Source: Myxococcota bacterium
GTDB taxonomy: Bacteria; Myxococcota_A; Polyangia; JAAYKL01
Direction of reading: 5' to 3'
Assembly: GCA_030065855.1 (NCBI GenBank)
Contig: JASJCT010000016.1
Location: forward strand, 1 to 64,000
Length of the DNA: 64,000 bases
This document shows, one piece after another, positions 51,539 through 60,042 of this stretch. Both the position numbers and the translations under genes were made by a program. The stretch's first letter is position 1. The number at the start of each line of letters is the position of its first letter. A model generated the notes under the pieces. It did no database searches and was not told where the DNA came from. It was given only the letters and a program-made list of their open reading frames with translations.

Positions 51539-52581
51539 TGGTCTTTCTCCGCGAGCGCAATCGTGCGTTCCTGCCAGTTCACACCGCCCCGTTCATCCTG
51601 GATGACCAGATATAGCCGTGCCGTGGGTTCAGAGAGATCATCCGCATCTGGAAGGTCCCACGTATTCTCTCCCAAGCGCGCCAGGGGGATTTCACCGTCG
51701 ATAAAGGTGCTGCGCGTATCGGTCGTTTCACCAGCAGTGATAAACCAGGTCATAAACAGGCTCTCCCGTCTGGAGGGCGGGTCTGGATCCTCTTCGGTCG
51801 GTTCTGGATCGAACAGCTCGGCAGCGGTGTCTGGAATACTCACCTTGAGGTCATAGGACGCGCCTGGCGCGAGCATCGCCGGGCTGTCTTGGTGGAGGAT
51901 CGTCACTTCTGTCGGAGATGCCCCCTGAAGCACCGCCTGGATCTGGCCGATGCTTGGGTTGGCATTGGGTGTTTCCGATGCATCGGCGACGAGATAAAGA
52001 TCCTTGATTGCCACGGCAGTGACGTCAGTGGCGGTGGTGGTCAGCCTTATGGTGATGCGCAGGCCTGCGTCGCAGTCCGGGACATCCACAAAGGCGGGAA
52101 TCTCTTCGGCAATGGCAGCATTGCAGATGGCTTGCACCAGAAGCGGACTGAACCCAAAATCAAACGCAGCGGTCGGTCCTGTGCCCAGATGGAACGGCGG
52201 TATCTCGGCTGCTGCAGCCGGATTTATCTCGGCGACTGCGTCCCTTAGCGCTGCCTCGGTTACGGCGCATTCAAATCCATCTGCGCGACCCTTTGTAATG
52301 GGGCACCAGCGCCAGTCAAAGCTCGGAGGCGCAGGGTCGGGTGTGAACACGAGCGGGGTAAGGGTGGCGGTCTCCCCTGGTGCGAGGGTCGGGGGATCTG
52401 CGCGTATGGCGAGGATGCGGGTCTTGGTGAGCAGGTTGAACGGGTCAAAGTCATCTGAGCAGCCGAACAGTAGGAACACGAGCACTGCACTGACTGTCGC
52501 ATGTGCAATAGGCGTTGTCCCAATCGGTCGCTTAAATGGGTCGCGGGCGTGTCTGATGGGCATGACGAACCTTCCTTTCAA
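51535..52581 (-). CDS. Lipoprotein of unknown function in TonB operon
   Basis: Lipobox 'LLFGCSDDFDPF'; ATGA overlap with the TonB-receptor gene. Confidence 0.65.
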   Translation of the reverse strand: MKGRFVMPIRHARDPFKRPIGTTPIAHATVSAVLVFLLFGCSDDFDPFNLLTKTRILAIRADPPTLAPGETATLTPLVFTPDPAPPSFDWRWCPITKGRADGFECAVTEAALRDAVAEINPAAAAEIPPFHLGTGPTAAFDFGFSPLLVQAICNAAIAEEIPAFVDVPDCDAGLRITIRLTTTATDVTAVAIKDLYLVADASETPNANPSIGQIQAVLQGASPTEVTILHQDSPAMLAPGASYDLKVSIPDTAAELFDPEPTEEDPDPPSRRESLFMTWFITAGETTDTRSTFIDGEIPLARLGENTWDLPDADDLSEPTARLYLVIQDERGGVNWQERTIALAEKDQ

Positions 52582-53642
52582 GTTGCTTTAATGCGAAAGC
52601 GGTAGGTGTATTTGAGGTCATAAGCCACGGGCGTGCCATTGCGCTTGGCCGGGGCAAAGCGCTCCAAACCAGCAGCCCGCCGGGCAGCCGCGTCAAACTC
52701 GGGGTATCCGGATCCCTTTACGATGCGCACGGCAGTGACAGTGCCTGTTTCATCGATACGGATGCGGACCACCACATTGGCTTCGATACCTCGGGCTTTG
52801 AGGGTCTTGGGGTAGTCCAGGGGTACCTGAATCAGCCGCCTGGGTTTTACGATGCGGACTGCATCGCCTGGAATGTCAGTTGCAATGCGATTGGCACTGC
52901 CCGACGTTCCCCTACCCAGGGGCTGCCGCGACCCACTTTTAGTCAGTTTATTTGACGTCCTGGGATCTTTGGCAGTGGCTGCGGTCTTGCCCATGCGCGT
53001 GTTGCCAACCGCAAAGCTCGGGCCAGATCCTGCCTTGACCGTGGACTCATAGCTAATACCCACCACCCGGCGCCTCGGGGCACTGTCTTTGGTTTGAGAT
53101 TTTTCAGCAGGCAGATCTACCCAGTCCGCAGGTATAGGTGTTTCGGTACGGCTTGGCCGCTTGGATTTGCGCTGCTTTTTTTGCTTTGGTGTAGATTTTT
53201 CTTCCTGGGGTTCAACCTGTGGCGCGACTGGCTTGGATTTGGATAAAGGCTCGGTGTCGCGCACTGCGGGTTGTGGCCTCGGGTCTTTGGCCTGGGTCGT
53301 CAGCGTTGTGGTCATCTTTTGCACATACCGTTTGGGCAGGGGTGACTGGGGCAGGGCAGGATGGATCGTCATTGTCACTAAAACAATCCCAGCGTGAATG
53401 CCCAATGCGATGATTGTATATGCCAGTGATCTCGCCACTGGTCGGGGTTTTCCTGGGCCTGCTCCAGGCGTCTTGTTATTGTATGCGTGGCCTTGGGATA
53501 CAGGACGACTGACCCGGGATGCCAACTGTTCCCTGGCCTGGCGCCGCTTTGCAGCGCGCCGCACTGCAATTCCCGGGGTGATACCCGACGTTGAGATGTG
53601 AGCGGGCGCAAGCTTGGATTTCCTGGTGCTGTGGGTGTGCAT
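52578..53642 (-). CDS. tonB: TonB family protein
   Basis: Single N-terminal TM; Pro/Lys-rich linker; C-terminal 'LDYPKTLKARGIEANVVVRIRIDETGTVTAVRIVKGSGYPEFDAAARRAAG'. Confidence 0.88.
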   Translation of the reverse strand: MHTHSTRKSKLAPAHISTSGITPGIAVRRAAKRRQAREQLASRVSRPVSQGHAYNNKTPGAGPGKPRPVARSLAYTIIALGIHAGIVLVTMTIHPALPQSPLPKRYVQKMTTTLTTQAKDPRPQPAVRDTEPLSKSKPVAPQVEPQEEKSTPKQKKQRKSKRPSRTETPIPADWVDLPAEKSQTKDSAPRRRVVGISYESTVKAGSGPSFAVGNTRMGKTAATAKDPRTSNKLTKSGSRQPLGRGTSGSANRIATDIPGDAVRIVKPRRLIQVPLDYPKTLKARGIEANVVVRIRIDETGTVTAVRIVKGSGYPEFDAAARRAAGLERFAPAKRNGTPVAYDLKYTYRFRIKAT

Positions 53643-53648
53643 GGGGGG

Positions 53649-54077
53649 TTACTCCTCAAGCGCTGCGACCTGATCCCGCTCGATGTTCAGGGCGAACGTG
53701 CTGACACCACTGGTTTTTACGATGTCGATAACGCGGACGACCTCGCCATAGGACAGGGCCTTGTCAGCGGATATCACCGCCTGAACCTTTGGATTTGTTT
53801 GCACGCGCCGCCTGATCTCTGTAGCTGCCTCTGCGTAACCAAAGATCTCGCCGTCCAGTATGAGTTCCTTCTCTCGGGTGACGACCAGGTTCACCGTGGC
53901 CTCGACAGAGGCGCCAGCTGCTGCCGCCTGTGGCAGATCCACCTTAATCGCAGCTTTCACAATGGCCGTAGATGTGACCATGAAGATGATCAAAAGCACT
54001 AGGACAATGTCTACAAACGGGATGATGTTGATGGTTGCGATCACATCTTCTCGGTCGGTTTTTAAGGGGGATGCCAT
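53649..54077 (-). CDS. exbD: Biopolymer transport protein ExbD
   Basis: 'INIIPFVDIVLVLLIIFMVTSTAIVKAAIKVDLPQA', 'VISADKALSYGEVVRVID'. Confidence 0.94.
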   Translation of the reverse strand: MASPLKTDREDVIATINIIPFVDIVLVLLIIFMVTSTAIVKAAIKVDLPQAAAAGASVEATVNLVVTREKELILDGEIFGYAEAATEIRRRVQTNPKVQAVISADKALSYGEVVRVIDIVKTSGVSTFALNIERDQVAALEE

Positions 54078-54079
54078 GA

Positions 54080-54760
54080 TTACACCTCGTCGTCCTTGAC
54101 AGGAACGGGTTGCGCAGTGTGGATGTCAGCCTTGAAATTGGCGAGCAAGGTACCGGCGAGAAGGTGCATGTTATCTGCCAAGGCGTTTACCCTCGACTTA
54201 AATGCGTTAAACGCAATGACCGCTGGAATGGCCACTAGCAGGCCTACGGCGGTTGCGATCAGGGCCTCGGCTATGCCTGCCATTACTGCGTCGCTCGTTT
54301 CGTTCATGTTGCCGGCAAGGTCTTTAAACGCGCGTATGATGCCCAGCACCGTGCCGAATAATCCGATAAACGGCGCGTTGCTCGCCACAGTAGCCAGGAA
54401 GTTGAGCCGTTTCTCAAAGCGTCCCCGCTCTTTGCGGGCAGCACTTGAGATCAGGTCTTCCACGGATTCAGGACCGAGGCGGTGATCCTTGAGTCCGTGC
54501 AACACTACATTTGTCTCCAAGGTATCGTACTGGGACAAATAGTCAGCAGCGCCCTGGAGGTCTCCTTGGTCCAAATGGCGCGTGAGCCCGGTTTGAACTT
54601 CGTCGATGTTGAGGCGATGGCGGCGATAAAAGACCAACCGTTCAATGATGACTGCCAAAGAGGCGATCGAGAGTCCGATCAGCAGCCAAAGGACCCACTC
54701 TGCCTGGAAAATGGGCAGATCGAGCAAGGTGCCGATTAAACCGTGTGATTCCTGATGCAT
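54080..54760 (-). CDS. exbB: MotA/TolQ/ExbB proton channel
   Basis: 'NAPFIGLFGTVLGIIRAFKDLA', 'GIAEALIATAVGLLVAIPAVIAFNAF'. Confidence 0.95.
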   Translation of the reverse strand: MHQESHGLIGTLLDLPIFQAEWVLWLLIGLSIASLAVIIERLVFYRRHRLNIDEVQTGLTRHLDQGDLQGAADYLSQYDTLETNVVLHGLKDHRLGPESVEDLISSAARKERGRFEKRLNFLATVASNAPFIGLFGTVLGIIRAFKDLAGNMNETSDAVMAGIAEALIATAVGLLVAIPAVIAFNAFKSRVNALADNMHLLAGTLLANFKADIHTAQPVPVKDDEV

Positions 54761-54931
54761 TGATTCCTTCCTTTTTTAGGTCCTGATAGGACCGGCTTGG
54801 TTACCAACCTGACTAATAAATGATTAACTATTGACCAGGTAAATGTCAACATAAACTTGATCAAAAATATATCAGTGATTACATTTGACAAAGAATGAGG
54901 AAAGAAAATAAACAGAGAAGGCAGTAATACA

Positions 54932-55879
54932 ATGAACAAGACAGACGAAAATGGACTCCTTAGTATAGGCGGACTGGCCATTGCCAGTGGCGTATCAGCA
55001 GAGACCTTGCGGAATTGGGAACGCCGCTATGGATTCCCCAGGCCTGAGCGGCGAATATCCGGTCATCGGCGGTATCCCCTGTCGATTGTATCGAGGCTGC
55101 GGTTGATCCGGCAAGTAACGGATCAGGGATACAAGCCTTCGTTTGCGGTCACAGCAGATGTTGATGAACTGGAGCGGATTCTCAGGGAAACAGAGCGCAA
55201 AAGCCGAGAAAAGAGCGCAGACGATCCGACTCAAAAGTGGCAACGGGAAGTGGATCAGTGGCTGGTTAGTATCTCCCGTTTTGACGCTGAGGAGATAGAG
55301 GTTGGCCTGAGGCGGGCTTGGTTTCGGTATGGGGCGTTTGATTTTCTGACAAAGCTGGCCGTGCCGTTTTTGCGCGCTGTGGGCGACCGCTGGTCCGTGC
55401 ATGACCTTACGGTGGCAGAGGAGCATTTTGCGAGCGAGATCCTGCAGGGGTTTCTGATGCGTCAGTGGCGACCCCTTTCTGAGCAAGCCGGGAACACGCG
55501 GGTCGTGCTCGCCACCCTCGAAGGAGAACGCCACTGTCTGGGCCTGCACATGGCTGCGGTATTTCTGGTGTTAAGCAGAATAGAGGTGATCTATTTGGGA
55601 CCCAGCACCCCGCGCCTAGATATCACCGGGGCGGCAAAAAAACACGGCGCTGCAGCGGTTGTAATCGGGGCCTCCACAGCCTCAAAACCGACAACTGTCG
55701 CTGCAGAGCTTGCAAAACTTCGAGATGCCCTTCCTTTAGAAGTGGCCGTGGTGGTCGGCGGCAACGAAGATCTGCCTGAAATGGAAGGTATTGTTTATGT
55801 AACGTCCCTTGAAGATTTTGCCGATTGGACAGGCACATTCGCCCGCACCCGGCGTTCCCCCTTTGAAAAAGGGGGGTAG
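54932..55879 (+). CDS. MerR-family regulator with cobalamin-binding domain (CarH/LitR-like)
   Basis: MerR HTH 'ASGVSAETLRNWERRYGFPRPERRISGHRRY'; Wx9EH 'WSVHDLTVAEEH'; ExHxxG 'GERHCLGLH'. Confidence 0.9.
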   Translation: MNKTDENGLLSIGGLAIASGVSAETLRNWERRYGFPRPERRISGHRRYPLSIVSRLRLIRQVTDQGYKPSFAVTADVDELERILRETERKSREKSADDPTQKWQREVDQWLVSISRFDAEEIEVGLRRAWFRYGAFDFLTKLAVPFLRAVGDRWSVHDLTVAEEHFASEILQGFLMRQWRPLSEQAGNTRVVLATLEGERHCLGLHMAAVFLVLSRIEVIYLGPSTPRLDITGAAKKHGAAAVVIGASTASKPTTVAAELAKLRDALPLEVAVVVGGNEDLPEMEGIVYVTSLEDFADWTGTFARTRRSPFEKGG

Positions 55880-55909
55880 GGGGATTTCCGGCCCCCTTTT
55901 TCAAAGGGG
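55857..55909. repeat. Long inverted repeat overlapping the regulator stop codon
   Basis: CCCCTTTGAAAAAGGGGG ... CCCCCTTTTTCAAAGGGG, 18-bp perfect arms. Confidence 0.9.
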
Positions 55910-55962
55910 AGGCTTTTTACCCGACATCGAAGACGAGCACAAAGCACTACTATTTAATGATA

Positions 55963-56925
55963 TCAATTAGAGAACCGATTAACTACGGCTTCTGCTTCGG
56001 AGGCTGTGCGATCGAACAATTCACTGAGGGTTGGAATGTCATGGGCCAGGCCAATGCCTTGGCCACATGCGAGAATGCCCTTATCCACATTCCCACCTTC
56101 GTACATCTCCTGGGCGTTTTCACCTTTAATGACGTCGTATATCTCCATGAAATCGGCTTCGTTTGCTTCCAGTTCTGCGCAATTTTTGGCAGCGTCATTG
56201 GACAGAACGCGGTGGGTGGCGTTTAAAGACCGCATGATAAGCATTGTATCGGTTTCCGAAGCATTGATGAGGGCTTGTTTGATATTTTCGTGGATTGGGG
56301 CTTCTTTTGTTAGCAGCAGGCGCGTTCCCATGATCACGGCTTGAGCGCCTAGCGCCAGTACAGCTGCCACACCGCGACCGTCAGACACACCACCACCTCC
56401 CACGACCGGAAGGTTCACCGCATCGACCACCAATGGAACGAGGACCAAGGTACCCAAATCGAGCTTTCCTGTTGCACCACCGTTTTCGTATCCCACGACC
56501 GTCACCACATCAGCGCCCATGGCTTCGACTTTTTTGGCGTATCTCACCCCAACGCATTTGTGGATCCAGGTCATGCCCAAGTCCTTGAACCGACCGACCA
56601 GGTCCTCAGGGGCATGGTGTCCAGATGTCTCGACGAACTTGAGGCCGTTATCGGCCATGACATCGATATACTCGTTATTATCGATTTGGGTCATGGCGGG
56701 AAAGAGATTGATGTTGACCGCGTAGGGGTTCGAAGTTTTCGATTTCATTCGGGAAATAGCTTCGGCAAACGCTTCTTTGGACTTATAGTTAGCAGAAGCC
56801 AAAACCCCGAGTCCGCCGGCTTCTGACATTGCAGCGACATAGTCTGCCGTTGAAATCCACATCATGGTGCCGCCGATAATCGGATATTTTATACCAAACA
56901 TGTCTGTGATTTTTGTTTTGAGCAC
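55963..56925 (-). CDS. Nitronate monooxygenase/2-nitropropane-dioxygenase-like FMN protein
   Basis: 'KYPIIGGTMMWISTADYVAAMSEAGGLGVLASANY', 'VVGGGGVSDGRGVAAVLALGAQAVIMGTRLL'. Confidence 0.93.
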   Translation of the reverse strand: MLKTKITDMFGIKYPIIGGTMMWISTADYVAAMSEAGGLGVLASANYKSKEAFAEAISRMKSKTSNPYAVNINLFPAMTQIDNNEYIDVMADNGLKFVETSGHHAPEDLVGRFKDLGMTWIHKCVGVRYAKKVEAMGADVVTVVGYENGGATGKLDLGTLVLVPLVVDAVNLPVVGGGGVSDGRGVAAVLALGAQAVIMGTRLLLTKEAPIHENIKQALINASETDTMLIMRSLNATHRVLSNDAAKNCAELEANEADFMEIYDVIKGENAQEMYEGGNVDKGILACGQGIGLAHDIPTLSELFDRTASEAEAVVNRFSN

Positions 56926-57254
56926 TGCGTCCTCCCGGAATTTTTGGATTCTTCTTTGTTTAATTATTTTTGATAGTTATACCAACTGGTCACATCTCGA
57001 AGAAACTTCAACGCCTTGAATAAAGCGCTGAAAAACTGATAGCAAAATTGGCAGATCTTAGAAAAACTGTCAAGCACCCGCGGATGGGTGGTGCATGTGA
57101 CACCAATGCGTCGGCTATGGGCTTGGTTGGAGCGCCTGCTGTATTATGCAGACAAGAGAAATGCACTATGCGGGCAAAAATATTAAATACCACTTTAATT
57201 TTGTCTATTCTTATGGCAAAATCAGTAATACTTGAATTGTAAGGAGGTAATCCA

Positions 57255-58202
57255 TTGAAATTGATGTTGACACATAATTGGCGGTTTTGGATTTGTCTTT
57301 CCATTTTTTCGCTTTGCTGTTCGGGGTATTTGGCATGCACTGATGATGGTCGGGACGCAAATGCAGATGGATCCGACTCCGACTCAGATTCCGATTCTGA
57401 CTCAGATTCCGACTCTGATTCCGATTCTGACTCAGATTCCGACTCAGATTCCGACTCAGATTCCGATTCCGACTCAGACTCTGATACCGATACAGACGTG
57501 GACACGGACACGGACACGGATTCAGATACAGATACGGATTCAGATACGGATACGGACACGGATTCAGATACGGACACGGATACAGACGCAGATACAGATA
57601 CTGATACGGATACTGATACAGATACTGACACGGACACTGATACGGACACGGATACAGACACTGAGGAATGCACGCCAACTGCAGAATGGGGGAGTGGTTG
57701 GAGCGTGGGTCAGAACGTAAAAAACCTCAATCTGACCGGCTATTTCGATCAGAACAACAATGGAAAGATTGATGAAGACGAAAAAACTGTCGCTTCGTTT
57801 ACGTTAGAAGATATTTATTGCGCCACGCCGAGAAACAACTCAGTGGTGATCATCGTCTCAGACACCGGGTGACCGAGCTGCCCCCAAATGATGCAGTCAC
57901 TAGTTAGTGGCGGCTTAGAAGAAGGACTCAACGAGAGAAACAGCACCATGCTCATGTGGGTAACTCAAAACTTTGGTGGTACATCGAGCATAGAGCAGAC
58001 ATTTGACTATTTTACAGGTTATTTTTCGAATGATTATGCGGGATACTATGCCAAAGGCCAGGCAGGTGACCATTTCAACTATACTTATTACGGTATGGTG
58101 GGCATCATCAACCTGAGGACTGGGGTGCTAAAGGCCTTTAGCGGCGCTCCTCCGACTTCGGTCAGCCAGCTCCTGAATTACGCAGATGAGGCCAATCAAT
58201 AG
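57255..58202 (+). CDS. Candidate selenocysteine-containing thioredoxin-like lipoprotein (TGA 57870-57872 read as Sec)
   Basis: AGGAGG ribosome site at 57242; TTG start; lipobox YLAC; (SD)n(TD)n linker; '[12 protein letters not shown]-[TGA][11 protein letters not shown]' in thioredoxin-fold context; same-frame ORF continues to 58202. Confidence 0.75.
57893..57914 (+). promoter_or_regulatory. Putative bacterial SECIS-like hairpin
   Basis: GCAGUCACU-AGUU-AGUGGCGGC: 9-position stem (one A/G mismatch, one U-G wobble), 4-nt loop AGUU with G second, loop begins 29 nt after the UGA. Confidence 0.6.
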
Positions 58203-58372
58203 CCCATTCACTGCTGAATGCCTGAAATGCGGCACCTCATCTGGGGGATGGGAAAAGCCTAAAACAGACAAAACATAGGTTGTGATCCAAAAGCGGATTG
58301 AAACGCACTTAACTTGCGTTATAGTAAAGGTACACATAGTACCGGATATAGATTCACAGAAAGGAACTCAAG

Positions 58373-59815
58373 ATGAAATGCCTGCCGCTGATATTTGTGT
58401 TTGCTTTTTGGGGATGCCGTGGTGACCCTAACGATATCAATACCGAATGTACACCTGACGAGATTCGGAATTGTCCATGTGATGCCGGTCAACCCGAAGG
58501 TACGCAGACATGCTTAGAGGACGGCTCTGGATGGACCGAGTGCGATTGCTCAGGAGACACGGGTACGGACACGGACACGGACACGGACACGGGTACGGAC
58601 ACGGACACTGATACTGATACTGATACGGATACAGACACCGACACCGATACCGACACCGATACGGACACCGACACCGGGACCGACACCGACACTGGAACGG
58701 ACACAGACACTGGAACGGATACGGACACTGGAACGGACACAGACACTGGAACGGATACGGACACTGGAACGGACACAGACACTGGAACGGATACAGACAC
58801 TGGAACGGATACGGACACTGGAACGGATACAGACACTGGAACGGATACAGACACTGGAACGGATACAGACACTGGAACGGATACAGACACCGGGACCGAC
58901 ACAGACACTGGAACGGACACCGACACTGAAACAGATACAGACACAGGAACCGACACCGACACCGAAACAGATACAGACACAGGAACCGACACCGACACCG
59001 AAACAGATACAGACACAGGAACCGACACCGACACGGGAACGGACACCGACACTGAAACCAGCGGCGGAGAAGACTTGGTATGGGTTTCGATTTTAGGTGG
59101 TTCATTCCAGATGGGTTCAGATGCGGGTAATGCAGACGAGACACCAGTGCACGGCGTGACAGTGCCGGACTTTGAGATTACCCAAGCGGAAATTACCGTG
59201 GCCGAGTATGCGGAATGCGTGAACCTGGGACCGTGCGAGGCGCCAGGGACTGGCGGTAACTGCAACTGGGGTGAAACCGGATATGAAAACCATCCTACAA
59301 ATTGCATTAGTTGGGTGGCTGCGGAACTGTATTGCGAATGGGTTGGCGGACGCCTACCTAGCGAGTCAGAGTGGGAGTACGCAGCTCGGTCCCAGGGGCA
59401 GGCCACATACACCTATCCCTGGGGAGCGACACCAGAGCCTAGCTGCGATTACGCGATCATGAACGACGGAACAGGAGAGGGGTGCGCCACAGGCAGAACA
59501 TGGGAGGGCTGTTCTAAGCCGCTCGGAAATACCGATCAAGGGTTATGCGACATGGCTGGCAACTTGTACGAATGGATACAAGATATTTATCACGGAACCT
59601 ACGATTGCACTGATTCAAGTGCTTATAATTGCTCTGGCGTCGGCGAGGCCCCTACAGACGGCAGCGCTTGGGAGGACGTAGTGGAAAACCCAAACTCACG
59701 GGTCTATCGCAATGGCGGGTTTGAAGACGGGAACACTGCGATGCGCACTGCAAATCGCTGGGGCAGGAACCAGAATTTTGGAGTGGAAACCGTTGGCTTC
59801 CGCTGCTCCCGGTAG
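58373..59815 (+). CDS. Lipoprotein with (TD/GTDTDT)n linker and formylglycine-generating-enzyme (SUMF1)-like domain
   Basis: 'VWVSILGGSFQMGSDAGNADETPVHGVTVPDFEI', 'GGRLPSESEWEYAARSQGQATYTYPWG', 'GNLYEWIQDIYHG'. Confidence 0.9.
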   Translation: MKCLPLIFVFAFWGCRGDPNDINTECTPDEIRNCPCDAGQPEGTQTCLEDGSGWTECDCSGDTGTDTDTDTDTGTDTDTDTDTDTDTDTDTDTDTDTDTDTGTDTDTGTDTDTGTDTDTGTDTDTGTDTDTGTDTDTGTDTDTGTDTDTGTDTDTGTDTDTGTDTDTGTDTDTGTDTDTGTDTDTETDTDTGTDTDTETDTDTGTDTDTETDTDTGTDTDTGTDTDTETSGGEDLVWVSILGGSFQMGSDAGNADETPVHGVTVPDFEITQAEITVAEYAECVNLGPCEAPGTGGNCNWGETGYENHPTNCISWVAAELYCEWVGGRLPSESEWEYAARSQGQATYTYPWGATPEPSCDYAIMNDGTGEGCATGRTWEGCSKPLGNTDQGLCDMAGNLYEWIQDIYHGTYDCTDSSAYNCSGVGEAPTDGSAWEDVVENPNSRVYRNGGFEDGNTAMRTANRWGRNQNFGVETVGFRCSR

Positions 59816-60042
59816 AACTTGATTTTTAATGGGGAAGGCCATCACCCACTATTGAACCTGAAAAGCCCCCCAGATCTATTTTAAATTTCGATCTAATCTT
59901 GCCGTCACCAAATATGCGTGGAGGTGATAGTCTGCGAACGCCCCCAAAAGCGCATGCTGAAACTGTTATTGAAAAGAACTTGACTTGTATTGTATTATCG
60001 GAACATAGCAGCACCTACGTGAAGGTTCAAAGAAAGGAAAAT

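Noticed and set aside
48776-54760. Naming the TonB operon as a cobalamin uptake system
   Set aside because: Proximity to a B12-binding regulator is suggestive, but no btuB-specific features or B12 riboswitch were recognised.
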